Assembly: GCF_001028175.1 (NCBI RefSeq)
Contig: NZ_AEJF01000062.1
Coordinates: 62,001-126,000, forward strand
DNA: 64,000 nt
Direction: 5' to 3'
DNA from: Caballeronia mineralivorans PML1(12)
GTDB lineage: Bacteria > Pseudomonadota > Gammaproteobacteria > Burkholderiales > Burkholderiaceae
Part shown: positions 1-9,930 of the stretch, piece by piece
Position numbering within the stretch: the first letter of the stretch is position 1
Layout of the letters: each line of letters starts with the position of its first letter
The notes under the pieces: generated by a model
Told to the model about the DNA's origin: nothing
Database searches by the model: none
Seen by the model: only the letters and a program-made list of their open reading frames with translations
Program-made: the position numbers and the translations under genes

Positions 1-2
1 CG

Positions 3-1067
3 CAGGATCTGTATCGCGCGCACAAGTACAGGGATGCATTGACGAAAATCGATCAGGCGGCTGCCATGCCGGGCAAGACGCCGTATGAAAGCCTCATGGT
101 CGAAGAGATGCGCGGCGCTGCAGCGGCGGCGGCGGGCGACAACGGTGTGGCCGCCCAGGCCTATGAAACGTTGCTGAGCTCAGGGCGCCTTGCCGGCGCC
201 GACGAACAACGCACCACGGCGGCGCTTGCAGGCATCTACTTCGAGCAAAAGAACTACGCACAGGCTATCAAGGTCGCGCAGCGCTATCAGAAGTCAGGCG
301 GCAGCGATCCCGATATGCGCACTTTGCTTGTGCAGTCTTACTACCTTTCGAACGACTGCGGCAATGTAGTGAGCCTGCTCAAGCCTGGGGTCGATGCGCA
401 AGCGCGTGCCGGCCATGCGCCCGACGAGTCGCAACTGCAATTGCTCGGCACGTGCGCGCAGCGTGTAAAAGATGACACGACCTACCGCGGTGCGCTTGAG
501 AAACTGGTCGCCTATCACCCGAAGCAGTCCTACTGGGACGATCTGTTTCAAGCGATACGCGCGAAGCCGGGCTATTCGTCGGTGCTCGATATCGACACCT
601 ATCGGCTGCGGCGTGCGACCGGTTCGCTCACTACCGTCGACGATTACATGGAGATGACCCAGCTCGCGATCGTGGCGGGTACCACGGCTGAGGGCAAGCA
701 GGTGATCGATCAGGGGTTCGCATCGGGCGTTCTGGGCCACGACGCACAGGCGGATCGCGAAAAGCGGTTGCAGGCACTAGCCGCGAAGCGGGCGCAAGCG
801 CCGGTTGATCCGGCGAACCCTGTAGCGCCGATCGACGTCGGCTTCAACCAGGTCTTCGCGGGGCAAGCCAAGCAGGGTTTTGCAGCAATGGAGGCGGCGA
901 TCGCGAAGGGTGGGCTCGATCACCCTGACCAGGCGCAGCTGCATCTCGGCGTGGCCTACTACGTGGCAGGCGACAAAGCTCGCGCAGTGCAAACCTTCCG
1001 TGCGGTGAAAGGCTCCGACGGTTCAGCCGACCTCGCCCGATTGTGGGTGATGGTGGCGTCGAAGTAA
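3..1067 (+). CDS. TPR-repeat protein, 5' end outside the window
   Basis: The reading frame is open to the left edge, so the gene starts upstream of the window; the first in-frame TTG at 39 is probably not its start. The visible 355 residues are alanine-rich helical repeats. TPR-like units are clearest around the stretch with AGIYFEQKNYAQAIKVAQRY and near the C-terminus (HLGVAYYVAGDKARAVQTF). No catalytic motif is visible. It lies upstream of a TonB-dependent receptor. In related bacteria, TPR proteins often end ExbB/ExbD/TonB clusters, so an energy-transduction cluster just outside the window is plausible, but that is inference. It ends 300 bp before the next gene. Confidence 0.75.
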   Translation, partial: QDLYRAHKYRDALTKIDQAAAMPGKTPYESLMVEEMRGAAAAAAGDNGVAAQAYETLLSSGRLAGADEQRTTAALAGIYFEQKNYAQAIKVAQRYQKSGGSDPDMRTLLVQSYYLSNDCGNVVSLLKPGVDAQARAGHAPDESQLQLLGTCAQRVKDDTTYRGALEKLVAYHPKQSYWDDLFQAIRAKPGYSSVLDIDTYRLRRATGSLTTVDDYMEMTQLAIVAGTTAEGKQVIDQGFASGVLGHDAQADREKRLQALAAKRAQAPVDPANPVAPIDVGFNQVFAGQAKQGFAAMEAAIAKGGLDHPDQAQLHLGVAYYVAGDKARAVQTFRAVKGSDGSADLARLWVMVASK

Positions 1068-1305
1068 CGGCATCCCGGGTCCAGCGTGTCCCACCCTGCG
1101 AAGTGCCGCCGAGCTATGCGTGCATTGAACCGGGCGGCGCATCCTCGCCGTATGGAACACAGATCTTCGACAGTAGACGGGGTTGGTTGCGTATGCAACC
1201 ATCGCCAGGTTTTAGGCAAGTGCGAAAGTATCCCGACGATCGCATTGATTGAACCACGCATCGCGGCAACTAACCGGGCATATGGCACGTGTCTTAGGGA
1301 GGATG

Positions 1306-1340
1306 TTGCATCCGATAAAACATAGTTTGGTATACAAACT
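1306..1340 (+). promoter_or_regulatory. Possible promoter and palindromic operator of the XRE-cupin gene
   Basis: The 300-bp gap 1068-1367 holds no gene I can support. Near its end is an inverted repeat, AGTTTG-GTATA-CAAACT (1324-1340), about 28 bp before the ATG at 1368. A weak sigma70-like pair, TTGCAT (1306) and GGTATA (1329) with a 17-bp spacer, would put the palindrome over the -10 region. That arrangement fits autoregulation by the downstream XRE protein. The palindrome is seen directly; promoter use and the binding protein are inferred. Confidence 0.4.
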
Positions 1341-1367
1341 AATTTTGACACGGGATTCTGTCTTGCT

Positions 1368-1943
1368 ATGGTTTTGCCACACGATAACAAGGCACAGGTC
1401 GCAGTTTCCATAGGAAGCAAAATTCGCGCGCTGCGCCAACGATTCAAGCGCACGCTGGATGAAGTGGCGACGAGTGCGGGGATTTCCAAGCCCTTTTTAT
1501 CGCAGGTGGAACGAGGTCATGCAACGCCTTCTATTACGTCGCTAGTTGGCATTGCGCGAGCGCTAGGCGTCACGGTGCAGTACTTCGTCGACACGCCAAC
1601 GGAAGACAAGTCAGTGCGTAGAGGAAGTGAGCTGAAGTACTTCGGGTTCGACGGAACCGCAAATCTTTTTGGATGGCTGACGAACTTGTCGGTCGGCGGC
1701 AAGCTGGAAGCGATTCTCGTCAGGATGCCGGTGGGACAGAACCCATCGGAAGTCACGACACATGCAGGGGAAGAGTTTTTATACGTGATGAGCGGCCAGT
1801 TGTCGCTCACGTTAGAAGGTACGACGTTTGTATTGCAGGCAGGTGACACCGCGCATTTCGAGTCCACCGTGCCTCACGCCTGGTGCAATACCGCTCGCGA
1901 AGAAGCGGTGGTTATATGGGTGGGCACGCCAAGATTGTTCTAG
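1368..1943 (+). CDS. XRE-family transcriptional regulator with C-terminal cupin domain
   Basis: A 191-residue two-domain regulator. Residues about 13-70 form an HTH_3/XRE DNA-binding domain (LDEVATSAGISKPFLSQVERG is the helix-turn-helix region), followed by a linker. A cupin_2 beta-barrel spans about 105-188 (the HAGEEFLYVMSGQLSLTLEG segment is typical). Proteins of this architecture usually sense a small metabolite in the cupin and control adjacent uptake or catabolic genes. It precedes the TonB receptor and peptide importer on the same strand, so it is the natural candidate regulator for them and for itself. The ligand is unknown. Confidence 0.9.
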   Translation: MVLPHDNKAQVAVSIGSKIRALRQRFKRTLDEVATSAGISKPFLSQVERGHATPSITSLVGIARALGVTVQYFVDTPTEDKSVRRGSELKYFGFDGTANLFGWLTNLSVGGKLEAILVRMPVGQNPSEVTTHAGEEFLYVMSGQLSLTLEGTTFVLQAGDTAHFESTVPHAWCNTAREEAVVIWVGTPRLF

Positions 1944-2254
1944 GTGCTTTTGCTCCGTGCTTTCGTTAAAAACACTATCTCTGTATTTGTAAGCATTACT
2001 TATGGTTTTATGTAAGGTTGATCTGATGGAAGGGGTGTTGTCCATCCATCATGCAAAGTAGTGGAAGTGAAAACAATTAGAAAGCGCTGCGCATTTCGTT
2101 TGTAATAAATAAGTAGTCCGATATTGAAGTATCTGAAGAGTCCCGTCTTCCTGTCTGTATTTGCAAGCTGGTGCGCTATTGACCCGTTTGCCGGGCAGTA
2201 GGAGCGCGGGTCGGCTTTAACGGAGCGCGGCGCAAGAACGCCGTATATCGAGTG

Positions 2255-2275
2255 GAGAGGTCCACAAGACCTCTC
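2255..2275 (+). promoter_or_regulatory. Leader hairpin in the gap before the TonB receptor
   Basis: The 376-bp gap 1944-2319 is unusually AT-rich at its left half and contains no supported gene. A perfect 8-bp stem, GAGAGGTC-CACAA-GACCTCTC, lies 44 bp upstream of the receptor ATG at 2320, with a GGAAAGGGG-like ribosome binding region between them. It could stabilise or control the leader transcript. I recognise no riboswitch class. Confidence 0.4.
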
Positions 2276-2319
2276 TTCACACACAGCTGTGGCCTTACTT
2301 ACGAGCGGAAAGGGGAAAA

Positions 2320-5064
2320 ATGAAACAAAGGGCATTGGCGCAGGCCATCAAAAGAATAGTCTGGGCTGAACTAGCATTGTCAGCCGCAATCGCCGTACCG
2401 GCGTTTGCGCAAAGCCAGCCGGCCACCACTGGTACGGCGGCGGGCGCAACGACAACGGAAAGCACGCCGGCAGCAGCGGCGGCGCCGGCATCGGGCACCG
2501 CTGCAACACCGTCCGCGGACAACAACACCGCGACACCGACTGCTGAAAAGGGCGTCCAGCAAATCAAGAAATTCGAAGTGACCGGGTCGCTGATCCGCAG
2601 CGCCGACAAGGTCGGCTTCAATGCGGTTCAGACGATTTCGCAGAAAGATATTGTGAACAGCGGCGCCACGACCGTCGCCGATTTTCTGCGCACGACCTCA
2701 GCCAACTCGGCGAATAGCTGGAGCGAAGGCCAGTCCGGCAACTTTGCCGCAGGCGCTGCGGGTATCGCTCTGCGCGGTCTCAGCGAAAAATACACGCTCG
2801 TGTTGGTGGATGGACAGCGCGTTGCGCCGTTCGCGTTCTTCTCGAACAGCGTCGACTCCTTCTTCGACCTGAACACGCTGCCACTGAACTCCATCGATCG
2901 CATCGAGATCGTGAAGGCCGGTGCCGTGTCGCAATACGGCTCGGACGCCATCGCGGGCGTGGTCAACATCATCACGAAGCACGACTTCCAGGGGCTGCAA
3001 CTCGACGGCAGCTACGGCAGCGCCATCAGCCAAGGCGGCGGCGCGGGCACGACCAAATTCGGTGTGCTCGCCGGCTTTGGCGATCTCAACGCCGATCGCT
3101 TCAACGTGACGGCCGCCGCGAGCTACTACAAGTCGAACGGCTTCACGCTCGCTGACCGCGACGCGACGAGCGCTCAGGATTTCACCAATCAGCCGGGCGG
3201 CCATTCGTTGCTCGCGCCGTCGTACTGGAATATGCCCGACGGCAGCGTGCAGGCATTGAGCGGCTGTGCGAACGGCGGATCCGTTCATCCCGCAGGCACC
3301 AACTCGCTGACATCGGGATTGGCGGGCACGGTCTGCGGCTTCAACTCCGCAGAAAGCACGTCTATCGCGCCGATGACCGAGCGTTTGAACGCGAAGCTTC
3401 ACGCTGATTTCAAGATCAACGATACGACGACGGCGTTCGGGGACTTCCTGATCAGCAGCAACAAGACCACCACCAACGACGGTCTGTGGAACAACGTTGT
3501 CGGCAATCCGCAGGTCCCCGCACTCGTGTGGAATCCGCAGACCAAGCTGCTTTCGCCGTTCAACTTCACTGTGCCGGCGAGCAATCAGTACAATCCGTTC
3601 GGGGTAGCCACGCCGCTCACGTATGCTTTCCCGAACGCGGTAGCGGAAGACACGTATTCCACCTACTGGCGCGCGTCAACGGGCATCAAGGGCTCGTTCA
3701 ACCTGCCGAACGGCGAGTGGGATTGGGCGACGTCGGTCAGTCACTCGCAAAGCACGGTTTCGAACACCTATACGAACCAGCTCAACACCGCGGCACTGAC
3801 CAATATTTACCAGAACGGGACGTTCGATTTCTCGAATCCCGCGGCTACGCCGAACGGCCTCAATGGGCTGTACATGGACGCGAACAACCTGGCTATCTCG
3901 AAGCTCGATACCGTTGACGCGACGCTGTCGACGCCGGACCTCTTCCATCTGCCGGCGGGTGACGTGGGTCTCGGGTTTGGTGCGCAGTTCACGCACCAGA
4001 GCGAAGTGATGAACCCGGGTTACGCATTTGAACAAGGCCTGGTCATTAGCCCGAATCTCCAGACGGTGAACGGCCAGCGCAACGTGGCCGCTGTGTACTA
4101 CCAGGTGGACATTCCGATTGTGCGCGCCCTGACGTTCAGCCAGTCGGGCCGTTACGACCACTACAGCGATGTCGGCGGTGCGTTCTCGCCGCGCTTCGCG
4201 TTGCGCTATCAGCCGGTTCAGGCGCTCACGATGTACACCTCGTACAACCGCGGCTTCCGTGCGCCGACGTTCGTTGAGAACAGCAACTCGCAAACGATGG
4301 GTATTCAGGTGGACCAGGCCACCGGCCAGAACTACACGTCGATCACGGAGGGTAATCCGGCCCTGAAAGCCGAGCGCACGCGTAACCTCACCATCGGCTT
4401 CGAGCTGTCGCCCACCCGTACGACCGATGTCGGTTTGGATTGGTACAAGATTCGTGTCGATAACGTGATCGGCCAGGGCTCGCCTTCCCAGGTTGTCACC
4501 GACCCGGTAACGGGTGCCCTCCTGTACAAGGTCATCCCGTACCAAAACCTCGGCTATCTCGACACGAACGGTTTCGAAGGCACGTTCCGCCAGTCGCTGC
4601 CGACGAAGACCGGGACGTTCACCTTGTCCGCAGACTGGGCTTACGTGAACAGCTTCAAGCTCGGCACCCCGGGTGCGTCACCGATTAATGGTGCGGGTAA
4701 CGACTACACCCTCACACAGCCGTTCGGCGGCAGCTTCCCGCGCTGGAAAGGCAATACCACCCTGGACTGGGCGTACAACAAGTTTGACGCAGCGTTGACC
4801 TGGCAGTTCACAGGTCCGTATGCGCAGAATCTGGTTGCCGGGGGGCCATCCCACGTGGGATCGTACAGCCAGTTCAACCTGATGATGACGTACACGGGCT
4901 TCAAGCACTGGACGATCTTCGGCGGCATCGACAACATCTTCAACCGTGCGCCGCCGTACGATCCGATCTTTGCAAACGGCACGCTGGATCAGAATGGCTA
5001 CGACCAGTCGATATACACGAACATTGGCCGCTTCGCGCAGGTCGGCGCAACGTACAAGTTCTGA
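2320..5064 (+). CDS. TonB-dependent outer-membrane receptor
   Basis: 914 residues. It has a Sec signal peptide of about 31 residues ending PAFA, then a low-complexity Ala/Thr/Gly linker (about 32-80). A TonB-box-like/plug start follows (KKFEVTGSLIRSAD), with a plug domain to about residue 220 containing the typical LVDGQRV and YGSDAIAGVVNIIT segments. A long beta-barrel ends in VGATYKF, the terminal aromatic expected for outer-membrane barrels. TonB-dependent receptors import scarce ligands using the proton-motive force. The plug style and the downstream YejABEF-type importer suggest a peptide or peptide-like (possibly siderophore) ligand. The ligand itself cannot be read from the sequence. 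Confidence 0.93.
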   Translation: MKQRALAQAIKRIVWAELALSAAIAVPAFAQSQPATTGTAAGATTTESTPAAAAAPASGTAATPSADNNTATPTAEKGVQQIKKFEVTGSLIRSADKVGFNAVQTISQKDIVNSGATTVADFLRTTSANSANSWSEGQSGNFAAGAAGIALRGLSEKYTLVLVDGQRVAPFAFFSNSVDSFFDLNTLPLNSIDRIEIVKAGAVSQYGSDAIAGVVNIITKHDFQGLQLDGSYGSAISQGGGAGTTKFGVLAGFGDLNADRFNVTAAASYYKSNGFTLADRDATSAQDFTNQPGGHSLLAPSYWNMPDGSVQALSGCANGGSVHPAGTNSLTSGLAGTVCGFNSAESTSIAPMTERLNAKLHADFKINDTTTAFGDFLISSNKTTTNDGLWNNVVGNPQVPALVWNPQTKLLSPFNFTVPASNQYNPFGVATPLTYAFPNAVAEDTYSTYWRASTGIKGSFNLPNGEWDWATSVSHSQSTVSNTYTNQLNTAALTNIYQNGTFDFSNPAATPNGLNGLYMDANNLAISKLDTVDATLSTPDLFHLPAGDVGLGFGAQFTHQSEVMNPGYAFEQGLVISPNLQTVNGQRNVAAVYYQVDIPIVRALTFSQSGRYDHYSDVGGAFSPRFALRYQPVQALTMYTSYNRGFRAPTFVENSNSQTMGIQVDQATGQNYTSITEGNPALKAERTRNLTIGFELSPTRTTDVGLDWYKIRVDNVIGQGSPSQVVTDPVTGALLYKVIPYQNLGYLDTNGFEGTFRQSLPTKTGTFTLSADWAYVNSFKLGTPGASPINGAGNDYTLTQPFGGSFPRWKGNTTLDWAYNKFDAALTWQFTGPYAQNLVAGGPSHVGSYSQFNLMMTYTGFKHWTIFGGIDNIFNRAPPYDPIFANGTLDQNGYDQSIYTNIGRFAQVGATYKF

Positions 5065-5093
5065 TGTCGCTGTAGTTGTTTGACTGATGGAAT

Positions 5094-5131
5094 GGTCGCT
5101 CCGGCGCGTGTCATGCGGCGCTGGAGCGACC
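5094..5131 (+). terminator. Strong hairpin between the receptor and importer genes
   Basis: A 14-bp stem with one G.U pair (GGTCGCTCCGGCGC / GCGCTGGAGCGACC) and a 10-nt loop starts 29 bp after the receptor stop codon and is followed by TTGGTTTT. It may be a leaky terminator or an mRNA-stabilising element that sets receptor expression above that of the downstream importer genes. The T-tract is imperfect, so full termination is uncertain. Confidence 0.6.
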
Positions 5132-5238
5132 TTGGTTTTGGGCGTACACAGATCGATCTTTCGACGCCTCACCGCATGACGCGCTCAAGGCCGCAGTCAA
5201 CGCCGGGCGCGGAAGTAACGAATACCAGGAGTTTCCAG

Positions 5239-6879
5239 ATGTTTTTCGCACCACCTCCTTATCCTTCGATCCGTCTTTGCCGTGCATCCGCGGCACTTGC
5301 TCTTGGCGGCGTCATGCTCGCTGGCGCCGTGCAGGCCGCAGTCGTTCCTCCCGGCGTGCAACTCGCCGCGAAGCAGGAACTGGTGCGCAACAACGGCACC
5401 GAAGTCGAGACACTCGATCCGAACGTGGCGGAATCGGTGCCGGCCAATACGGTCGCGCGTGATTTGTTTGAAGGACTGACTGCGACGCGTGCCGACGGCG
5501 AGACTGTCCCCGGCGTCGCGGAAAAGTGGGAAATGAAGGACCCGACCACGTGGGTCTTTCATCTGCGAAAGAATGCGAAGTGGTCTAACGGCGAGCCGGT
5601 TGTTGCCGGTGACTTTGTCTACGGATGCCAGCGCCTCGTCGATCCAAAAACGGCTTCGCCGTACGCAACCACCTACGGCATGTTCCTGCTGAACGGAGCA
5701 GACATTGTTGCAGGCAAGAAACCGGTGGCGTCGCTTGGCGTGAGCGCACCCGACCCGTACACGGTCGAAATCAAGACGCCCTATCCGGTGCCGTTCCTGC
5801 CCGACCTGATGTCGAATACGAACCTCGGGCCGGTGAACAAGGAGGCGGTCGACAAGTACGGCCACGACTGGACCAAACCCGGCAAGCTGGTCAGCAACGG
5901 CGCATTCACGCTGAAGGACTGGCAAGTGAACAACCGCCTCGTGCTGGCGAAAAACCCGCAATACTGGAATGCCGCTAACGTGCAACTAAACCAGGTCACG
6001 TACCTGCCTGTGGAAGACGAAAACACGGACGTGGATCTGTACAAGTCGGGCGGTGACGACTGGGTGAACCAGCTTCCCTCGGGCACCTATGCCCGCTACA
6101 AACAGGCGTACCCGAACGAGATGCGCGCGGCGCCCATGCTCGGCTTGCGCTATTACTCGTTCAACAACAAAGACCCGCTCCTGAAGGACGTACGTGTGCG
6201 CAAGGCGCTGTCCATGGTCATCGACCGGGACATCCTGGCTCAGCGCGTGACGGCCGACGGCCAGATCCCGGCGTATGGCGTGATCGTGAAGGGCGTAAAG
6301 GGCGCCGACGTCAGTGCGTACGACTGGGCCTCGTGGCCAATGGCGAAACGCGTGGACGAGGCGAAAAAGCTGCTGGCCGAGGCGGGCGTGAAACCCGGCA
6401 CCAAGTTGCAGTTCGCCACCAACACGAGTGAATATCACAAGAAGATGGCGATCTTCGCGGCTTCCGAATGGAAGACCAAGCTGGGCCTGGATACGGAAAT
6501 CCAGGCGATGGAATTCAAGGTGCTGCTCAAGAAGCGGCACGACGGCGACTACCAGATAGCACGCAACGGCTGGGTGGCGGATTACAACGACGCAAGCACC
6601 TTCCTCACGCTGGTTCAATGTGGTTCCGAGCAGAACGACAACCAGGCGTGCAACCCTAAAGCCGATGCGCTAATGCGCCAGGCGTCCAATTCCACCGACC
6701 CGGCCACGCGCCAGACATTGCAGACCGAAGCAGCCAAGGTGGCGATGGAAGATTACCCGATGCTGCCGCTGTTGCAATACACGCTGGTGCGGCTGGTGAA
6801 GAGTTACGTGGGCGGTTATTCCACGAAAAACCCGATGGACCATTACCGCAGCGAAGACATTTACATCATCAAGCATTGA
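5239..6879 (+). CDS. OppA/MppA-like peptide ABC transporter substrate-binding protein
   Basis: The ATG at 5239 follows CCAGGAG at proper spacing and begins a Sec signal peptide (hydrophobic core LALGGVMLAGAVQA). The resulting length is 546 residues, the size of E. coli OppA. The frame is open further upstream but lacks a signal there. The SBP_bac_5 fold is indicated by the LVRNNGTEVETLDPNVAES start and by DLFEGLT and WVFHLRKNAKWSNGEPV. It would bind oligopeptides in the periplasm. It precedes a second, YejA-like binding protein on the same strand by 158 bp, so two different binding proteins may feed one set of permeases. Confidence 0.9.
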   Translation: MFFAPPPYPSIRLCRASAALALGGVMLAGAVQAAVVPPGVQLAAKQELVRNNGTEVETLDPNVAESVPANTVARDLFEGLTATRADGETVPGVAEKWEMKDPTTWVFHLRKNAKWSNGEPVVAGDFVYGCQRLVDPKTASPYATTYGMFLLNGADIVAGKKPVASLGVSAPDPYTVEIKTPYPVPFLPDLMSNTNLGPVNKEAVDKYGHDWTKPGKLVSNGAFTLKDWQVNNRLVLAKNPQYWNAANVQLNQVTYLPVEDENTDVDLYKSGGDDWVNQLPSGTYARYKQAYPNEMRAAPMLGLRYYSFNNKDPLLKDVRVRKALSMVIDRDILAQRVTADGQIPAYGVIVKGVKGADVSAYDWASWPMAKRVDEAKKLLAEAGVKPGTKLQFATNTSEYHKKMAIFAASEWKTKLGLDTEIQAMEFKVLLKKRHDGDYQIARNGWVADYNDASTFLTLVQCGSEQNDNQACNPKADALMRQASNSTDPATRQTLQTEAAKVAMEDYPMLPLLQYTLVRLVKSYVGGYSTKNPMDHYRSEDIYIIKH

Positions 6880-7037
6880 GCGCGGTGCGCGGCCCGGCCA
6901 CTCGACATGCGCACGGCGAGGGTCCAGCGCTACGTTTTCATCCGGACGCACGCGCCCGTTTTATTCTTCAGGCCTTGTTATGAACGAACCGCATCATCCC
7001 CTGAAAGACACACTGTGGGCGCCGGCAGCAAGCGACG

Positions 7038-8876
7038 ATGAATAGAGGCTTTTTCACGCTGGGCTTTGCCGCATTGCTCGTTACATCGCAAGCGTTCGCC
7101 AGGCCATCGATCGCGCAATACGACGAACCGAAGTACCCGGCGAACTTCACGCATTTCGACTATGCGGACCCGGACGCGCCGACTAACGGCGACCTGAATT
7201 TCCAGAACTACGACGAACTGCAAAGCTACGATTCGATGAACCCCTTCCTGGTCCGCGGCGCACCGGCCCCCGACCTGAAGCACCTGATGTTCGATACGCT
7301 GATGCAGCGAAGCTGGGACGAACTGGCATCGGAGTATCCATTGATTGCGGACGACGTGGAGGTCGCCCCGGACGGCAAGTCGGCCACGTTCCATATCAAT
7401 CCGAAGGCGCGTTTTTCCAATGGCGACGCGATCACCGCTGCCGATGTGAAGTATTCATGCGACACGTTGTCCAGCCATCAGGTTTCGCCGATCCACAACT
7501 CGCAGTTCGCCAACATCAGCCGCGCGACCGTGGTCGATCGCCTGACGGTGCGCTTCGATTTCAAGGAGGCGCGCCGCGATGCACCGCTGATCGCGGGTGA
7601 TCTGCCGGTTTTTTCGCCGAAGTGGGGCATGAAAGCGGACGGCACGCGGCCGCCGTTTGATCAGATATCAAATGTGCCGCCGGTGGCAAGCGGCCCTTAC
7701 CTGATCGAGCAGCGCAAGAACGACAAGCAGATCACTTACCGGCGCAACCCGGATTACTGGGCCGCTGACCTGCCGTCGCGACGCGGCATGTACCGCTTCC
7801 AGCGCATTACGTTCCGGCTCTTCACCGACTTCTACACGTCGCGGGAAGACTTCAAGGCCGGTCATACGGATATGCGGGTGGAGTATTCGTCGTCCGCATG
7901 GACACGCCAGTACGTCGGCAAGAACTTCAGCAACGGGTCGCTCAAAAGGGGTGAGTTCCCCGATGGCCCGGCGCAGATGCAGGGCATGGTCATCAACACG
8001 CGCAAGCCGCAGTTCGCAGACGCTCGAGTGCGGCGCGCACTGACGCTCGCCTTCGATTACGACTGGCTGAACCGGCTGACTTTCTACGGTCAATACCGCC
8101 GCACGGGAAGTTACTTCCAGGACTCCCCGTTCGGCGCGACGGGCGTGCCGGATGCGAAAGAGTTGAAGCTGCTCGAACCGTATCGCTCGATGCTTCCCGC
8201 CGCCGTGTTCGGCCCGATGCTGAAGCCGCCCGACACTTTGCCGCCACATTCGTTGCGTGCCAATTTGCGTGAAGCCCAGGTGCTTCTGAACGAAGCGGGC
8301 TGGCAGTATCGTGACGGTGCATTGCGTAACGCAAGCGGCACGCCGATGACCATCGAGATCATGGACGACCAACCCGGCATGGACAAGGTCATCCTGCCGT
8401 ATATCCAGCAGTTGCAGACTCTCGGCATACATGCGCATCTGCGAGAACTCGACAGCGCGTTGTACGAGAAGCGCATGGACGCGTTCGACTTCGATATGAC
8501 CACGTATATCTACGAACCGGTCACCATTCCGGGCGGCGAACTGACACGCCGATTCGGCAGCGCGGCAGCCTCGCAGCCGAGCTCGGAAAATTTCCCGGGG
8601 GTCCGCTCGAAAGCCGCCGACGCGATGATCGACGCTGCGTTGAAAGCGCAGACACTAAGCGATCTCGAGACCGCCACGCACGCGCTCGATCGCATCCTGA
8701 TCAACGGGTATTACATTGTGCCGGAGTACTACTCGCCGGATACGCGCGTGGGGTATCGGGCGCGAATGGGTTTCCCACGGGTCTCGCCGCTTTCTTACTA
8801 TGCGGAGGACTGGCTGGTCGACTACTGGTTCGTGAAGGCGCCGTCCGGTGCCACTACGGCTGCTTCAACACACTGA
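7038..8876 (+). CDS. yejA: YejA-like extracellular solute-binding protein
   Basis: 612 residues with a signal peptide cleaved near residue 21 (TSQAFA|RPS). The mature start, with the YPANFTHFDYADPDAP segment, is characteristic of the YejA branch of SBP_bac_5. Homologues bind microcin C, short peptides or related natural products and deliver them to YejBEF. The gene is followed 7 bp after its stop by the first permease, so it belongs to the same transcript as 8884-12639. The exact ligand is not inferable. Confidence 0.9.
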   Translation: MNRGFFTLGFAALLVTSQAFARPSIAQYDEPKYPANFTHFDYADPDAPTNGDLNFQNYDELQSYDSMNPFLVRGAPAPDLKHLMFDTLMQRSWDELASEYPLIADDVEVAPDGKSATFHINPKARFSNGDAITAADVKYSCDTLSSHQVSPIHNSQFANISRATVVDRLTVRFDFKEARRDAPLIAGDLPVFSPKWGMKADGTRPPFDQISNVPPVASGPYLIEQRKNDKQITYRRNPDYWAADLPSRRGMYRFQRITFRLFTDFYTSREDFKAGHTDMRVEYSSSAWTRQYVGKNFSNGSLKRGEFPDGPAQMQGMVINTRKPQFADARVRRALTLAFDYDWLNRLTFYGQYRRTGSYFQDSPFGATGVPDAKELKLLEPYRSMLPAAVFGPMLKPPDTLPPHSLRANLREAQVLLNEAGWQYRDGALRNASGTPMTIEIMDDQPGMDKVILPYIQQLQTLGIHAHLRELDSALYEKRMDAFDFDMTTYIYEPVTIPGGELTRRFGSAAASQPSSENFPGVRSKAADAMIDAALKAQTLSDLETATHALDRILINGYYIVPEYYSPDTRVGYRARMGFPRVSPLSYYAEDWLVDYWFVKAPSGATTAASTH

Positions 8877-8883
8877 GATTGCC

Positions 8884-9930
8884 ATGGCCGCTTATATCCT
8901 CAGACGTCTGTTGCTGATGATTCCCACGTTGATCGGCGTGGTCACGTTGACTTTTTTCGTGACGCAGTTTGTGCCGGGTGGACCGGTCGAGCAGATCCTG
9001 ATCCAGATGCGCCATGGCGGGAGCCGCGGCGAGGCGGGCGGGGCCGGCGGGTATCATGGCAGCCAGGGAGTTGACCCGCAGCAGGTCGAGCAACTCAAGA
9101 AGCAATTCGGCTTCGATAAGCCGCCGCTTGTGCGTTACGCAAGCATGCTCAGGAATTACGCAAGCTTCAATCTCGGTCAGTCGTATTACCAGCATCAAAG
9201 CGTCTGGGCGGTGATCCGTTCGAAGCTGCCGGTGTCCATTACGTTGGGACTCTGGACCGTGCTGCTGACCTACCTCATTGCGGTGCCGCTGGGGATATCG
9301 AAGGCCGTGCGAAACGGCTCCCGCTTCGACACCGCCACGAGTGTCCTCGTGCTGACCGGCTACGCCATTCCGGGTTTCGTACTCGGCGTGTTGCTGCTGA
9401 TGCTGTTTGGCGGCGGTACGCTGTGGCAGGTGTTCCCGATGCGCGGCCTTACCTCCGACGACTTCGACCAGCTCAGCATTGCCGGCAAGATACTCGATTA
9501 TCTGTGGCACATCGCGTTGCCGGTGACGGCTTCCGTGGTCGGCAACTTTGCGATCGTCACGATCTTGACCAAGAACACGTTCCTCGAGGAGATCAGCCGG
9601 CAATACGTGCTGACCGCACGCGCGAAGGGCGCGCCGCAACGCGATGTGCTCTGGAAGCACGTCCTGCGCAACGCGATGATTCCGCTTCTGACCGGCTTGC
9701 CCGCGGCGTTTGTCGGCGCGTTCCTCAACGGCAACCTGCTGATCGAGACGTTATTTTCACTCGATGGCATGGGCCAGCTTTCCTACGACTCGGTGATCCG
9801 CCGCGACTATCCCGTCGTGCTCGGCTCGCTTTATCTGTTCACCCTGATTGGTCTCGTGACCAAACTCATTGCGGACGTCTGTTATGTCCTCGTCGACCCC
9901 CGTATCCAGTTCGACCGGCTGGACCGGTGA
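8884..9930 (+). CDS. yejB: ABC transporter permease, YejB type
   Basis: The ATG at 8884 gives MAAYILRRLLLMIPTLIGVV, the classic start of a DppB/YejB permease (348 residues). An upstream in-frame start at 8848 would overlap the preceding gene and is less likely. It shows an N-terminal membrane helix, a periplasmic stretch with a YejB-type Gly-rich insert (SRGEAGGAGGYHGS), and BPD_transp_1 helices with an EAA-like loop (ARAKGAPQRDVLWKHVLRNA). It pairs with the YejE-type permease that overlaps its 3' end. Confidence 0.92.
   Translation: MAAYILRRLLLMIPTLIGVVTLTFFVTQFVPGGPVEQILIQMRHGGSRGEAGGAGGYHGSQGVDPQQVEQLKKQFGFDKPPLVRYASMLRNYASFNLGQSYYQHQSVWAVIRSKLPVSITLGLWTVLLTYLIAVPLGISKAVRNGSRFDTATSVLVLTGYAIPGFVLGVLLLMLFGGGTLWQVFPMRGLTSDDFDQLSIAGKILDYLWHIALPVTASVVGNFAIVTILTKNTFLEEISRQYVLTARAKGAPQRDVLWKHVLRNAMIPLLTGLPAAFVGAFLNGNLLIETLFSLDGMGQLSYDSVIRRDYPVVLGSLYLFTLIGLVTKLIADVCYVLVDPRIQFDRLDR

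Noticed and set aside
5080..5238. A longer start for the OppA-like protein
   Set aside because: The upstream part covers the hairpin and lacks a ribosome site; ATG 5239 has one and begins a proper signal peptide.
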